A stretch of 64,000 nucleotides of DNA from an uncultured Acetobacteraceae bacterium (GTDB lineage: Bacteria; Pseudomonadota; Alphaproteobacteria; Acetobacterales; Acetobacteraceae), in the NCBI GenBank assembly GCA_903907955.1, contig CAIVPZ010000038.1, forward strand, positions 1 through 64,000, read 5' to 3'. The position numbers and the translations under genes are program-made. Numbering within the stretch: position 1 is the stretch's first letter; each line of letters begins with the position of its first letter. Below the pieces are notes generated by a model. It ran no database searches and had not been told where the DNA came from. It saw only the letters and a list, made by a program, of their open reading frames with translations. Of this stretch, positions 24,474 through 35,304 are shown one piece after another.

Positions 24474-24581
24474 GGCCTGCTCCTGCCCGTCCGGCACCCA
24501 CCCCCGGGACACCGTCACAATTCGTTCATCGAAGCCCGTCTTCGCCCGCGGGATCAAGCCCCGCGGGCGAATAAACCGGCT

Positions 24582-26816
24582 TCAGCCTTCCGGCTGGTCG
24601 CCCTGGCCGGCCTGCCCCTCGAAGGTGCCGCTGCGGCCGCCGCGATCGCCGCGCTCCCGAGCGCTGCCACCGCCGCCACCGCCGCCACTGCCGCCCTTGG
24701 GGCCGACCTTGTCGCTGATGTCCTCGCCGGTCGCCTGGTCAACCACCCGCATGGACAGCTTGACCTTGCCGCGCTCGTCGAAGCCCAGCACCTTGACCTT
24801 CACCGCGTCGCCCACGTTGACAATGTCGGCGGTCTTGTTGACCCGGCCCTGGGCAAGCTCGCTGATATGCACCAGCCCGTCGCGCGAGCCGAGGAAGTTT
24901 ACGAAAGCGCCGAACTCGGCGGTCTTCACCACCTTGCCGGTATAGACGATGCCGATCTCCGGCTCGGCCACGATGCCGCGGATCCAGTCGATCGCCGCCT
25001 GCGCCTTGGTGATCTCGTTGGCGGCGATCTTGATGGTGCCGTCATCCTCGATGTCGATCTTGGCGCCGGTCTGCTCGACGATCTCGCGGATCACCTTGCC
25101 GCCGGTGCCGATGACGTCGCGGATCTTTTCCTTGGGAATGTTGATGATGGTGATGCGCGGCGCCGTCGCCGCCACATCGGTGCGCGCCCCGGTCAGCGCC
25201 TTGGCCATCTCGCCGAGGATGTGCAGCCGCCCGTCGCGCGCCTGGCCGAGCGCCACCTGCATGATCTCCGGCGTGATGGAGGTGATCTTGATGTCCATCT
25301 GCAGGCTGGTCACGCCCTGCTCGGTGCCGGCCACCTTGAAGTCCATGTCGCCGAGATGGTCCTCGTCGCCAAGGATGTCGGACAGCACGGCGTAGGCGCG
25401 GTCCTCCTTGATCAGGCCCATGGCGATGCCGGCCACCGGGTTCTTCAGCGGCACCCCGGCATCCATCAGCGCCAGCGAGGCGCCGCACACGGTCGCCATC
25501 GAGGACGAACCGTTGCTCTCGGTGATCTCGCTGACCACGCGCAGCGTGTACGGGAACTTGTCCTTGCCCGGCAGCAGCGGGTGCACGGCGCGCCACGCCA
25601 GCTTGCCGTGGCCGATCTCGCGCCGGCCCGGGCTGCCGAGGCGGCCGGTCTCGCCCACCGAATACGGAGGGAAGTTGTAGTGCAGCATGAAATGCTCGCG
25701 GTATTCGCCCGCCAGCGCATCGACGATCTGCTCGTCCTGCGCGGTGCCCAGCGTGGCCACCACGAAGGCCTGGGTCTCGCCGCGGGTGAACAGGGCGCTG
25801 CCATGCGCGCGCGGCAGCACGCCCACCTCGGCGACGATCGGCCGCACCGTGCGGGTATCGCGCCCGTCGATGCGCAGGCCGGTGTCGAGGATGGCGTTGC
25901 GGACGATGTCCGCCTCCAGTTCCTTGAGCAGGCCCTTGATGTAGCCGATCTCCTCGGCCGGGGTTCCGGCCAGCGCCTCGGCGGCGGCCACCTTGGCGGC
26001 GGCCACCTTGTCCTGGCGGGTCTGCTTGATCGGCTCGCGGTAGGCGTCGGTCAGCGCCGGGCGGGCCACGGTATCGACACGGGCGCGCAGCGCCTTGTGC
26101 GCCTCGCTCTCCTCGGGCAGCGGCCAGGGCTCCTTGGCGGCCACCTCGGCCAGATCGATGATCGCCTGGATCACCGGCTGGAAGGCGGCGTGGCCGAAGC
26201 CGACGGCGCCCAGCATCACCTCCTCGCTGAGTTCCTGAGCCTCGGATTCGACCATCAGCACGCCCTCGATGGTGCCGGCGACCACCAGCTCGAGCGCCGA
26301 GGTCTTGGCCTGGGCGGCGGTCGGGTTCAGCACGTACTGGCCGTCGATGTAGCCGACGCGGGCGCCGGCGACCGGGCCGAAGAACGGGATGCCGGACAGC
26401 GTCAGCGCCGCCGAGCAGCCGATCATGGCGACGATGTCGGGGTCGTTCTCCAGGTCATGGCTGAGAACGGTCGCGATGACCTGGACTTCGTTGCGGAAGC
26501 CTTCCGGGAACAGCGGCCGGATCGGCCGGTCGATCAGGCGCGACTTCAGGGTTTCGGCTTCCGAAGGCCGGCCCTCGCGCTTGAAGAACCCGCCCGGGAT
26601 CTTGCCGGCGGCGAAGGCCTTTTCCTGGTAGTTCACGGTCAGCGGAAAGAAGTCCTGGCCCGGCTTGGCGCTGCGCATGCCGACCGCGGTGCACAGCACG
26701 ATGGTGTCGCCGTAGCTGCACAGCACCGCGCCGTCGGCCTGGCGCGCGATCTTGCCGGTCTCGAGCACCAGCTTGCGACCGCCCCAGTCGAGTTCCTTGC
26801 GGTAGTAGTTGAACAT
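24582..26816 (-). CDS. pnp: Polyribonucleotide nucleotidyltransferase (PNPase)
   Basis: The 744-residue protein has two RNase PH domains (the first with [19 protein letters not shown], the second with [20 protein letters not shown]), the helical linker, a KH domain ([25 protein letters not shown]) and an S1 domain ([19 protein letters not shown]). It ends in a Gly/Arg-rich disordered tail. It degrades RNA 3' to 5' with phosphate and is a degradosome component. ATG 26816 (MFNYYRKEL) is the conserved start. It is the last gene of the rimP-pnp series, 383 bases after rpsO, so it may have its own promoter as well as readthrough. Confidence 0.98.
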   Translation of the reverse strand: MFNYYRKELDWGGRKLVLETGKIARQADGAVLCSYGDTIVLCTAVGMRSAKPGQDFFPLTVNYQEKAFAAGKIPGGFFKREGRPSEAETLKSRLIDRPIRPLFPEGFRNEVQVIATVLSHDLENDPDIVAMIGCSAALTLSGIPFFGPVAGARVGYIDGQYVLNPTAAQAKTSALELVVAGTIEGVLMVESEAQELSEEVMLGAVGFGHAAFQPVIQAIIDLAEVAAKEPWPLPEESEAHKALRARVDTVARPALTDAYREPIKQTRQDKVAAAKVAAAEALAGTPAEEIGYIKGLLKELEADIVRNAILDTGLRIDGRDTRTVRPIVAEVGVLPRAHGSALFTRGETQAFVVATLGTAQDEQIVDALAGEYREHFMLHYNFPPYSVGETGRLGSPGRREIGHGKLAWRAVHPLLPGKDKFPYTLRVVSEITESNGSSSMATVCGASLALMDAGVPLKNPVAGIAMGLIKEDRAYAVLSDILGDEDHLGDMDFKVAGTEQGVTSLQMDIKITSITPEIMQVALGQARDGRLHILGEMAKALTGARTDVAATAPRITIINIPKEKIRDVIGTGGKVIREIVEQTGAKIDIEDDGTIKIAANEITKAQAAIDWIRGIVAEPEIGIVYTGKVVKTAEFGAFVNFLGSRDGLVHISELAQGRVNKTADIVNVGDAVKVKVLGFDERGKVKLSMRVVDQATGEDISDKVGPKGGSGGGGGGGSARERGDRGGRSGTFEGQAGQGDQPEG

Positions 26817-27199
26817 CTTGACGTCGTTCCCTTGCGGAATGCCGGCCGGGCGGGCGTCAGCGGGAGCGATCCGAGGTCTTTCCGGTGCGGGGAGACGGCG
26901 TCTCGGGCGGCATGGAGGCGGTCTGCGCGATTTGCGGCAGCCGCGGGTGAACGCCAACGCGTCCACATCCATGTGGCCGGAAACGCCGTCGCGGCTCCCG
27001 AGCGTGCGGAGGTGCCGGATCGGCCATCTGTCGTCCCGCCGCGTTAACGGCGACCGGGGGCCATTCCCCCGGTTTTCATTGCCCCGCGCCACCATGGCGC
27101 GGGTCGTCCCTGGATACCCCCCAACCGGGGAGCGCCCCGGTGCGGAGCGCGACCCTTATATTGTGTGGGGGGCCGGCAGAACCATGCCGTCCGCGCGGA
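26817..27199. other. 383-bp rpsO-pnp intergenic region (leader of pnp)
   Basis: No supportable gene. On the minus strand it contains an AT-rich patch next to rpsO (ACACAATATAAGG), which could be a promoter -10, and a 9-bp hairpin at 27083-27103. In other bacteria the pnp leader carries an RNase III-cleaved stem used for autoregulation. A long double stem is not obvious here, so that role is only a possibility. Confidence 0.45.
27083..27103 (-). terminator. Hairpin between rpsO and pnp, possible attenuator or RNA-processing stem
   Basis: On the minus strand CCCGCGCCA and TGGCGCGGG form a 9-bp stem with a three-base loop, followed by GCAATGAAAACC. There is no U run, so it is more likely a pause or processing structure, or a stabilising 3' end for rpsO mRNA, than a strong terminator. 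Confidence 0.4.
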
Positions 27200-27469
27200 T
27201 CAGCGGCGCAGGTTCAGGCGGCCGATCAGCACCTCGTAGCGGCGCTTGTCCTTGTTCTTCAGGTAGTCGAGCAGGCGGCGGCGGCGGCCGACCAGCATCA
27301 GCAGCCCGCGCCGGCTGTGGAAATCCTTGGCGTGGATCTTGAGGTGCTCGGTCAGGGTGCCGATCCGTTCGGACAGCAGTGCCACCTGTACCTCGGGGCT
27401 GCCGGTGTCGTCCTTGCCGGTGGCATATTCGGATACGAGCGTCGTACGACGCTCCGCGGTCATCGACAT
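27200..27469 (-). CDS. rpsO: 30S ribosomal protein S15
   Basis: The 89-residue length is exactly typical. Motifs include [43 protein letters not shown] and [12 protein letters not shown]. It binds 16S rRNA early in assembly of the small subunit's platform. AGGAG lies seven bases before ATG 27469; the second Met three codons on is less likely. It follows truB by 44 bases in the conserved truB-rpsO-pnp order. Confidence 0.98.
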   Translation of the reverse strand: MSMTAERRTTLVSEYATGKDDTGSPEVQVALLSERIGTLTEHLKIHAKDFHSRRGLLMLVGRRRRLLDYLKNKDKRRYEVLIGRLNLRR

Positions 27470-27513
27470 CGGTGTACTCCTGAACAGGGTTGCGGGGCGC
27501 GTGTGAACGGCTG

Positions 27514-28449
27514 CTAGAGCAACCGTTCGGGCTTCAACCAGCCATCCTCCAGCCGGCAAAGCCCGATCACGCGGCTCCCCGCCATGGCGCGGGCCAACCC
27601 CCCATCGGGGTCGGCCGCCCGTGGAATGCGACCCATCAGCGCAACCAGGCTGATTGCCTGGCCGTGCGACAAGCCGAAGACCTCCGCTTCCGTCAAGGCC
27701 AGCGCCGGGATGTCGGCCAGCGCGGTCGAGACGGGGAGCAGGAGGTCCGGGGAAGCGCGCGGGGTATCCTCCGTGGGCTGCAATTTGTCCAGCGGAATCG
27801 CGGCCGACTCCAGGAACGGGCCGACCCGCAGCCGGCGCAGGGCAGCGATATGGCCCAGCGCGCCGCAGGCGCGGGCCAGGTCGCGTGCAAGGCTGCGCAT
27901 GTAGACGCCCTTGCCCGACTGCACTTCGAACAGCGCATGGTCGGCATCCGGCCGGCCGGTCAGCTCAAACCGGTCCACCCGGGCCGGCCGCGGCTCCAGC
28001 ACCGGCGGGGCGCCGGCGCGGGCCAGATCATAGGCACGCTCCCCGGCCACCTTCACGGCGGAATACACCGGCGGCACCTGCATGATGTCGCCGATGAACG
28101 CCGGCAGGGCGGCGCGGATCTGCTCGTCGGTCGGCCGCACGTCGGAGGTCTCGGTGACCTGCCCGTCGGCATCGTCGGTGTCCCGTGCCTCGCCGAAGCG
28201 AAGGGTGAAATGGTACAGCTTGGTGCCGTCCATCACATAGGGCACGGTTTTCGTCGCCGCCCCAAAGGCGATCGGCAGCACGCCGGTGGCCAGCGGGTCC
28301 AGCGTGCCGCCGTGGCCGCATTTCTGCGCGTCGAACCAGCGTTTCAGCCGGTTGACGACGTCGGTGCTGGTCAGCCCCTGGGGCTTGTCGATGATCAGCC
28401 AGCCGTCCAGCGGACGGCCGCGGGGCTTGCGTTGGCGCATGCTACTCAT
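27514..28449 (-). CDS. truB: tRNA pseudouridine(55) synthase
   Basis: The 311-residue protein carries [17 protein letters not shown], the catalytic-Asp motif [37 protein letters not shown] and [15 protein letters not shown], all TruB hallmarks. It converts U55 of tRNA T-loops to pseudouridine. ATG 28449 ([11 protein letters not shown]) is used; the open sequence upstream is not conserved-looking. Normally it directly follows rbfA; here two extra genes separate them. Confidence 0.97.
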   Translation of the reverse strand: MSSMRQRKPRGRPLDGWLIIDKPQGLTSTDVVNRLKRWFDAQKCGHGGTLDPLATGVLPIAFGAATKTVPYVMDGTKLYHFTLRFGEARDTDDADGQVTETSDVRPTDEQIRAALPAFIGDIMQVPPVYSAVKVAGERAYDLARAGAPPVLEPRPARVDRFELTGRPDADHALFEVQSGKGVYMRSLARDLARACGALGHIAALRRLRVGPFLESAAIPLDKLQPTEDTPRASPDLLLPVSTALADIPALALTEAEVFGLSHGQAISLVALMGRIPRAADPDGGLARAMAGSRVIGLCRLEDGWLKPERLL

Positions 28450-28501
28450 GGGGTGATCGGTGAAGACGGGACGCCGGTAACGCGACGCGGAGACCTGCGG
28501 G

Positions 28502-28966
28502 TCAGGCTCCGGCCTGTCGGATATGCGAGAAGTTAATGACAGGGAGCCTGGCCTTGATCGCAGCACCCCAAAGATCGAAATCAACTGTCAGCAAGGTCGA
28601 ATTCCGGCACGACATCGCAAGCAGCGCTGCATCGGTCAACCCCAGGCGGGCGAATGCAGGCTGCATTATCACCAGACGACTGGTGATCGTGCGCTCATCC
28701 AACGTTCGAACAAGACCGGCGAGTGACCTGAGCAGTTTGCTGCGGACCGGCTCGTCGGTCTGGCGCAGCAGGTTCGACGTCTCGGTGAGCGTGTGCGGCG
28801 TCAGCAGCAGACGGGGCGGATTGCCCAGCAGCGTGCAAAGCGAATTAAAATCCTCGGGCGAATAGGCCCTGAGGCGCTTGTGCCGACCGATCAGGGCAAC
28901 CGATGTCATCCCAGCAATCAGCAGAACCAACAACTGCGTGTCAATCAAGTAGACGGTCGCAGCCAC
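28502..28966 (-). CDS. PIN-domain putative ribonuclease
   Basis: The 154-residue protein has the spaced acidic residues of a PIN domain: VYLIDTQLLVLL (first Asp), LTETSNLL (Glu), LGLTDAALLAMS (Asp) and LLTVDFDLWGAA (Asp pair). PIN domains are Mg-dependent RNA nucleases, often VapC toxins. It begins with GTG whose G is the last base of the previous gene's TAG (TAGTG), so the two are translated as a unit. Base composition is less GC-rich than neighbouring genes, suggesting it was acquired. Whether it is a toxin is unproven. Confidence 0.82.
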   Translation of the reverse strand: MAATVYLIDTQLLVLLIAGMTSVALIGRHKRLRAYSPEDFNSLCTLLGNPPRLLLTPHTLTETSNLLRQTDEPVRSKLLRSLAGLVRTLDERTITSRLVIMQPAFARLGLTDAALLAMSCRNSTLLTVDFDLWGAAIKARLPVINFSHIRQAGA

Positions 28967-29268
28967 TAAGCGATCTCGCGATTCTTGACGGAGACCACAT
29001 TGCCGGTATTGTCGGATATAGTAACAATCTTGTAGGCTCGCCGCATTGCACGATCACGCGGCGATTCGGATTCGCCGCGCACAATTCTGGTCCAATGGCC
29101 AGCAGACCCATCAACCTGCCATGGCGGAAAAAAACCAATCGTAATCAACCAGTTATTCTCGTGCTCGTCGAAGCCGACCTCCTCCAGCCCGATATTCGAG
29201 ACAGAGTCGTCGGAAAACACGTCGCGCACGTACTGCTTGGCCTTGGCGATCGCTTCCTTCACGTCCAT
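28966..29268 (-). CDS. Small protein paired with the PIN-domain gene (possible antitoxin or adaptor)
   Basis: The 100-residue product has an N-terminal helix (MDVKEAIAKAKQYVRDVF), then a beta-rich domain: ISNIGLEEV-type strand (VSNIGLEEVGFDEHENNWLI), IGFFPPWQVDG and AYKIVTISDNTGNVVSVKNRE. It has no obvious DNA-binding motif. From memory, similar small proteins precede PIN-domain genes in other genomes. It starts only three bases after the rbfA stop and overlaps the PIN gene start by one base. An antitoxin role is an inference from the pairing alone. Confidence 0.72.
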   Translation of the reverse strand: MDVKEAIAKAKQYVRDVFSDDSVSNIGLEEVGFDEHENNWLITIGFFPPWQVDGSAGHWTRIVRGESESPRDRAMRRAYKIVTISDNTGNVVSVKNREIA

Positions 29269-29271
29269 CGT

Positions 29272-29685
29272 TCAGCCCCCGATATCCCGCGCCACCTCCG
29301 GCGCGTGCAGCAACGCGTCGATATGCATCGCGTTGTCGATGCTGGTGTCGACCTGGAAATGCACCTCCGGCGCGCAGCGCAGCCGTAAAATCCGCGCCAG
29401 TTGCGCCCGCAGGAACGGCGAGGCCCGGCGCAAAGCCGGCAGCTTCGCGCCGATATCGGTCCGCCCCAGCCGTGTCACGAAGGCAGTGGCGTGCCGGAGG
29501 TCCGGGCTGATCCGCACCTCGGTCACGGTGATCAGCACGTCGGCAAGCTCGGGGTCACGCACTTCGCCGCGCCCGAAGATGCCGGCGAGCACGTGGCGGA
29601 CTTCCTCCGCCACGCGCAACTGCCGCTGGCTGGGGGGCTTGGCCGCGTGGTTCCCGGTGGCCTGCTTCAGCGTGCCGTGCTTCAA
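29272..29685 (-). CDS. rbfA: 30S ribosome-binding factor RbfA
   Basis: The 137-residue protein carries [38 protein letters not shown] and [24 protein letters not shown], the KH-like core of RbfA. It helps mature the 16S rRNA 5' end and aids cold adaptation. No in-frame ATG precedes the conserved part. TTG 29685 overlaps the infB stop (TTGA), which fits coupling to infB. A longer start at 29766 would overlap infB by 85 bases and looks non-conserved. Confidence 0.93.
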   Translation of the reverse strand: MKHGTLKQATGNHAAKPPSQRQLRVAEEVRHVLAGIFGRGEVRDPELADVLITVTEVRISPDLRHATAFVTRLGRTDIGAKLPALRRASPFLRAQLARILRLRCAPEVHFQVDTSIDNAMHIDALLHAPEVARDIGG

Positions 29686-32345
29686 CCAGGCACCATCTCG
29701 GTGTCGTAGCACTCCACGACGTCGCCTTCGCGCAGGTCCTGGAAGTTGGCGAACGACAGGCCGCATTCATAGCCGCGCGCCACTTCCTTCACATCGTCCT
29801 TGAAGCGCTTGAGCTGGGTCAGCTCGCCGGTGTGGATCACCACGTTGTCGCGCAGCAGCCGCACGCCGGAGCCGCGCTTGACCACGCCGTCGGTGATCAT
29901 GCAGCCCGCCACCTTGCCGGTCTTGGTGATGTCGAAAACCTTGCGGATTTCGGCATAGCCGAGGAACTTCTCGCGCGCCTTCGGTGCCACCTTGCCGCGG
30001 ACCATCTTCTCGATGTCGTCGGCGACATCGTAGATGATCGAGTAGTAGCGGATATCGACACCCTCGCGCTGGGCAAGTTCGCGCGCCTGGGCGGTGGCGC
30101 GCACGTTGAACGCGACGATCGCCGCATCCGACGCCCGGGCCAGCTGCACATCGCTCTCGGTGATCTGGCCGACGCTGGCCAGCAGCACGCGCACCTTCAC
30201 TTCCTCGTGCGCCTGCTTCAGCACCGTCGCCTGGATCGCCTCGGCGCTGCCCTGCACGTCCGCCTTGATCAGGATGGCGACCTCTTTCTGGTCGCCGGCG
30301 GCGATGCGGGCCAGCATCTGGTCCAGCGTGCCGCGCGCGGCGGTGGCCACGCCGGCCGCCTTGTCGCGCAGCTTGCGCTGGCGGAACTCGCTAATTTCGC
30401 GCGCCCGGCTCTCGCCGTCCACCACCACGAACGGCTCGCCGGCGCTCGGCACGCCGGCCAGGCCGAGCACTTCGACCGGGGTGGCGGGACCGGCTTCCTT
30501 CACCGGCTGGCCCTTGTCGTCCAGCATGGCACGCACCCGGCCCCACTCGGCCCCGGCGACGATGGTGTCGCCCTGCCGCAGCGTGCCCTTCTGCACCAGC
30601 ACGGTGGCCACCGGCCCCCGGCCGCGGTCGAGCCGGCTTTCGATCACCGAGCCTTCGGCCAGGCGGTCCGGGTTGACCTTCAGGTCGAGGATTTCGGCCT
30701 GCAGCAGGATGGCTTCCAGCAGCTTGTCGAGCCCGGTTTTCTTCAGCGCCGAGACTTCCACATCCTGGGTCTCGCCGCCCATGTCCTCGACCACGATCTC
30801 GTGGCTGAGCAGTTCCTGACGCACCCGGGCGGGGTTGGCGTCCGGTTTGTCCATCTTGTTGATGGCGACGATGATCGGGGCGCGGGCCGCCTTGGCGTGC
30901 CTGATCGCCTCGATGGTCTGCGGCATCACGCCGTCATCGGCCGCCACCACCAGCACGACGATGTCGGTCACGCTGGCGCCGCGCGAGCGCATGGCGGTGA
31001 ACGCCTCGTGGCCCGGCGTGTCGATGAAGGTAATGCAGTCGCCGTCCGGCAGCTTCACCTGGTAGGCACCGATATGCTGGGTGATGCCGCCGGCCTCGCC
31101 GGACGCCACGGTGCTGGCGCGCAGCGCGTCCAGCAGCGAGGTCTTGCCGTGATCGACATGGCCCATCACGGTCACCACCGGCGGACGCGACTGCAGCTCG
31201 GCGTCGGTATCCACCGCGCCCACCAGCCCCAGCTCGACATCGTCCTCGGAGACGCGCTTCACCCGATGGCCGAACTCCTGCACCACCAGTTCGGCGGTGT
31301 CGGCGTCCAGCGTCTGCGTGATGGTCGTCATCACGCCCATCTTCATCAGCGCCTTGATCACGTCGCCGGCACGGGTGGCCATACGGTTGGCCAGCTCCTG
31401 CACCGTGATGTTGTCGGGGAGGATGACTTCTCGCACCACCTTCACCTGGTCAGAGCGCAGCCGCTCGAGCTCGGCCTGGCGCCGCTCGCGCTCGCGCTGG
31501 CGCCGCATCGAGGCCAGCGACCGAACACGGTCGTCCTCGCCCTCGATGGCAGCCTGCACGTCGATCTTGCCGGCCCGCCGGCGGTCGTCCGCGCCTTTCT
31601 TGGGCGCGGGCACCTGCGGCTTGCGCGGCGGCACGCCTGCGGGGGTGCCGGGGCGGCGGACCGGGCGGGCCTCCTCCTCGTCCTCGCCGGCACGCGCCGT
31701 CTTCAGGCGCAGCGTCTCCACCGGCACGGCCGGCGCGGCGTTCGGCGCCGCTGCGGGCGGCCGGGCCGGGCGCCGTGCCTCGGGGGCCGCGGTGCGGGCC
31801 ACGGTTACCTGCGCCGTCACGGCAGCCTCGGTGACCTTGCGCGCTTCTTCCTCGGCCCGTGCGCGCGCTTCTTCCTCGATCTTGCGCCGGGCTTCCTCCT
31901 CGGCCGCCTTGCGGGCGTCGTCCTCGCGGCGACGCGCCTCCTCGGCGGCGGAAAGGATCGAGATCTTTTCCTGCTCGCGGCGCTCCGCCTCACGGCGGGC
32001 GGTTTCGCGCTGCTGCTCCAGCAGGGCGCGCTGGCGCGCCGCCAGCTCGGTCTGGGTCAGCGCCCGGCCGCTGCCGGCACCCTGGCGGCCGCCGCCGCCG
32101 CCACCGCCGCGCTGCGGTTGCCCGCCCGCGGGGGCCGGGGTTCCGGCGGCCGATCCGCCGGGGCGTGCGCCGGGGGCGGCCGGGGCGCGTGTCTTGCGCA
32201 CCTCGACCTGCACCACCTTCGAACGGCCATGGCTGAAGCTCTGTCGGACTGATCCGGCATCCACGGTGCGGCCCAGCTCCGCGCGCCCTGACGGGCGCAG
32301 CGAAAGTCGGCCCTTGCCCTGGTCCTGATCGTTGCCTTCGCTCAT
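29682..32345 (-). CDS. infB: Translation initiation factor IF-2
   Basis: The 887-residue protein has a long charged N-terminal region rich in Ala, Arg and Glu (residues 30-290, coiled-coil like), the IF2 N-domain ([18 protein letters not shown]) and the GTPase domain. G1 is [16 protein letters not shown]3 [12 protein letters not shown] and G4 [11 protein letters not shown]; domains II-IV follow, ending in [12 protein letters not shown]. It places initiator tRNA on the 30S subunit. The start abuts the ylxR stop with no gap. Confidence 0.98.
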   Translation of the reverse strand: MSEGNDQDQGKGRLSLRPSGRAELGRTVDAGSVRQSFSHGRSKVVQVEVRKTRAPAAPGARPGGSAAGTPAPAGGQPQRGGGGGGGRQGAGSGRALTQTELAARQRALLEQQRETARREAERREQEKISILSAAEEARRREDDARKAAEEEARRKIEEEARARAEEEARKVTEAAVTAQVTVARTAAPEARRPARPPAAAPNAAPAVPVETLRLKTARAGEDEEEARPVRRPGTPAGVPPRKPQVPAPKKGADDRRRAGKIDVQAAIEGEDDRVRSLASMRRQRERERRQAELERLRSDQVKVVREVILPDNITVQELANRMATRAGDVIKALMKMGVMTTITQTLDADTAELVVQEFGHRVKRVSEDDVELGLVGAVDTDAELQSRPPVVTVMGHVDHGKTSLLDALRASTVASGEAGGITQHIGAYQVKLPDGDCITFIDTPGHEAFTAMRSRGASVTDIVVLVVAADDGVMPQTIEAIRHAKAARAPIIVAINKMDKPDANPARVRQELLSHEIVVEDMGGETQDVEVSALKKTGLDKLLEAILLQAEILDLKVNPDRLAEGSVIESRLDRGRGPVATVLVQKGTLRQGDTIVAGAEWGRVRAMLDDKGQPVKEAGPATPVEVLGLAGVPSAGEPFVVVDGESRAREISEFRQRKLRDKAAGVATAARGTLDQMLARIAAGDQKEVAILIKADVQGSAEAIQATVLKQAHEEVKVRVLLASVGQITESDVQLARASDAAIVAFNVRATAQARELAQREGVDIRYYSIIYDVADDIEKMVRGKVAPKAREKFLGYAEIRKVFDITKTGKVAGCMITDGVVKRGSGVRLLRDNVVIHTGELTQLKRFKDDVKEVARGYECGLSFANFQDLREGDVVECYDTEMVPG

Positions 32346-33081
32346 CTACCCGCCTGCATCCTGCACATCGTTCCGCCCGGCGGCGCCGGGCGGTGAAACT
32401 GTAATCTGACGCCTCGCGGCGTCGCGCGCCACTTTCGGCACGTCCGCCTTCGGTGCGCTTCCCGGCCCGTGGCCCGAGATTCCCTCGGCCAGTCCGGCCA
32501 AGCGCCCCGCCTCATGCCGCAGCGTCTCCGCCAGACGGCCTGCCGCCACTGCCACGTGCACCGCGCGTTCGCGGCCGAACACCGCCCCCAGCCTTTCGCC
32601 GTCCAGCGGCGCCACGACCGGCCCGTCCCAGCCACCGACGAAGCGCTGGCGCTCGTCCGCGCTGCCGTCCTCGGCCTGTACCACCAGGACCGCCCGGCCG
32701 GAAGAGAGCCACTCCCGCGCCTTGGCAAACCCGGACACTGCCTGTCCCGCACGGCGCGCCAAGCCGAGATGATCGACAAACCGCCGGGAGAGCGCCGCCT
32801 GCAGACCAGACCTCAGATCAGGGGGAACCGCCACCGGCCCGCGAGCCGCCTTTGCGAAGGCGCCCCGGGTGCAGGCGGTTTCTATCACATCCCCCCGCGC
32901 GCTCAACCAGATTCCCCGCCCGGGCAGCCTTGCGGCCAGGTCGGGAACCACCGCCCGGTCGGGGCCGATGACAAAGCGGATCATCAGCTCCTTGGGCAGC
33001 CGCTCGCGGGTCACCGCGCAGCGGCGCAACGGGCCGCTTTCCGGCTCGTCGCTGTCGTCCCCGTCCTGCTGTTCCAGAAGC

Positions 33082-34647
<1,566 letters not shown>

Positions 34648-34670
34648 GGAGGTGGTCCTCTCTGGTCTGG

Positions 34671-35207
34671 CTAGTTGGTCGGGCGCTGCGCGGCGGTTGC
34701 GGCGATCAGCTCGTCGGTCAGCACCAGCTTGGCGCGGCGGATATCGGCGAGCGGCAGGGCCACCTCGCTGTCGTCCACGCGCAGCCGCGCATGCGTCGCG
34801 TCGGCCCCCAGCACGGTGCCGGACAGGCGCTTGCGGCCGTCCGGCAGCGGCACCGCCATCTCGGCGCGGGCGAGGTGGCCGGCAAAACGGTTCCAGTCCT
34901 TGCGGCGGGTCAGCGGCCGGTCGATGCCGGCGGAGCTGACTTCCAGCGTCCAGATGCCGGGGATCGGGTCCTCGACATCCAGCACCGCACCGACGGCATG
35001 GCTGATCGCCTCGCAATCCTCGACGCTGATCTGGTTGCCGTCGGCGCGGTCGGCCATGATCTGCACGGTCGGCCGCTCCCGCCCCAGGATGGCCACGCGC
35101 ACCAGTTCGTAGCCCATACCGTCGAGCGCGGGCGCGACGATTGCGGCAACGCGGCCTTCGAGGCCGGTATGATGAGGCAGGTCGGGCAGGGTGGTGTCTG
35201 GCTCCAA
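34671..35207 (-). CDS. rimP: Ribosome maturation factor RimP
   Basis: The 178-residue protein contains [46 protein letters not shown] and [18 protein letters not shown], all typical of RimP, needed for 30S subunit assembly. It is the first gene of the rimP-nusA-ylxR-infB-rbfA series. The operon promoter should lie in the 97 bases between its start and the upstream gene's stop (35305); no clear consensus is visible there. Confidence 0.96.
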   Translation of the reverse strand: MEPDTTLPDLPHHTGLEGRVAAIVAPALDGMGYELVRVAILGRERPTVQIMADRADGNQISVEDCEAISHAVGAVLDVEDPIPGIWTLEVSSAGIDRPLTRRKDWNRFAGHLARAEMAVPLPDGRKRLSGTVLGADATHARLRVDDSEVALPLADIRRAKLVLTDELIAATAAQRPTN

Positions 35208-35304
35208 AACAAAAAAGGCGGCCGGTTAGGGCCACCCTCCATAACGGTCGGAAGATGATTGTTGAACATGATTAGGCTTCATCGGCCATCATTGCAAGGG
35301 CACT

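Noticed and set aside
24867-27047. A 726-codon frame opposite pnp, and an 806-codon frame opposite infB (29832-32252)
   Set aside because: Both are shadows of highly conserved genes, His/Gly/Arg-rich and motif-free.
28502-28966. Classic VapBC toxin-antitoxin pair
   Set aside because: The partner protein lacks an AbrB, ribbon-helix-helix or similar DNA-binding motif, so only a TA-like pair can be claimed.
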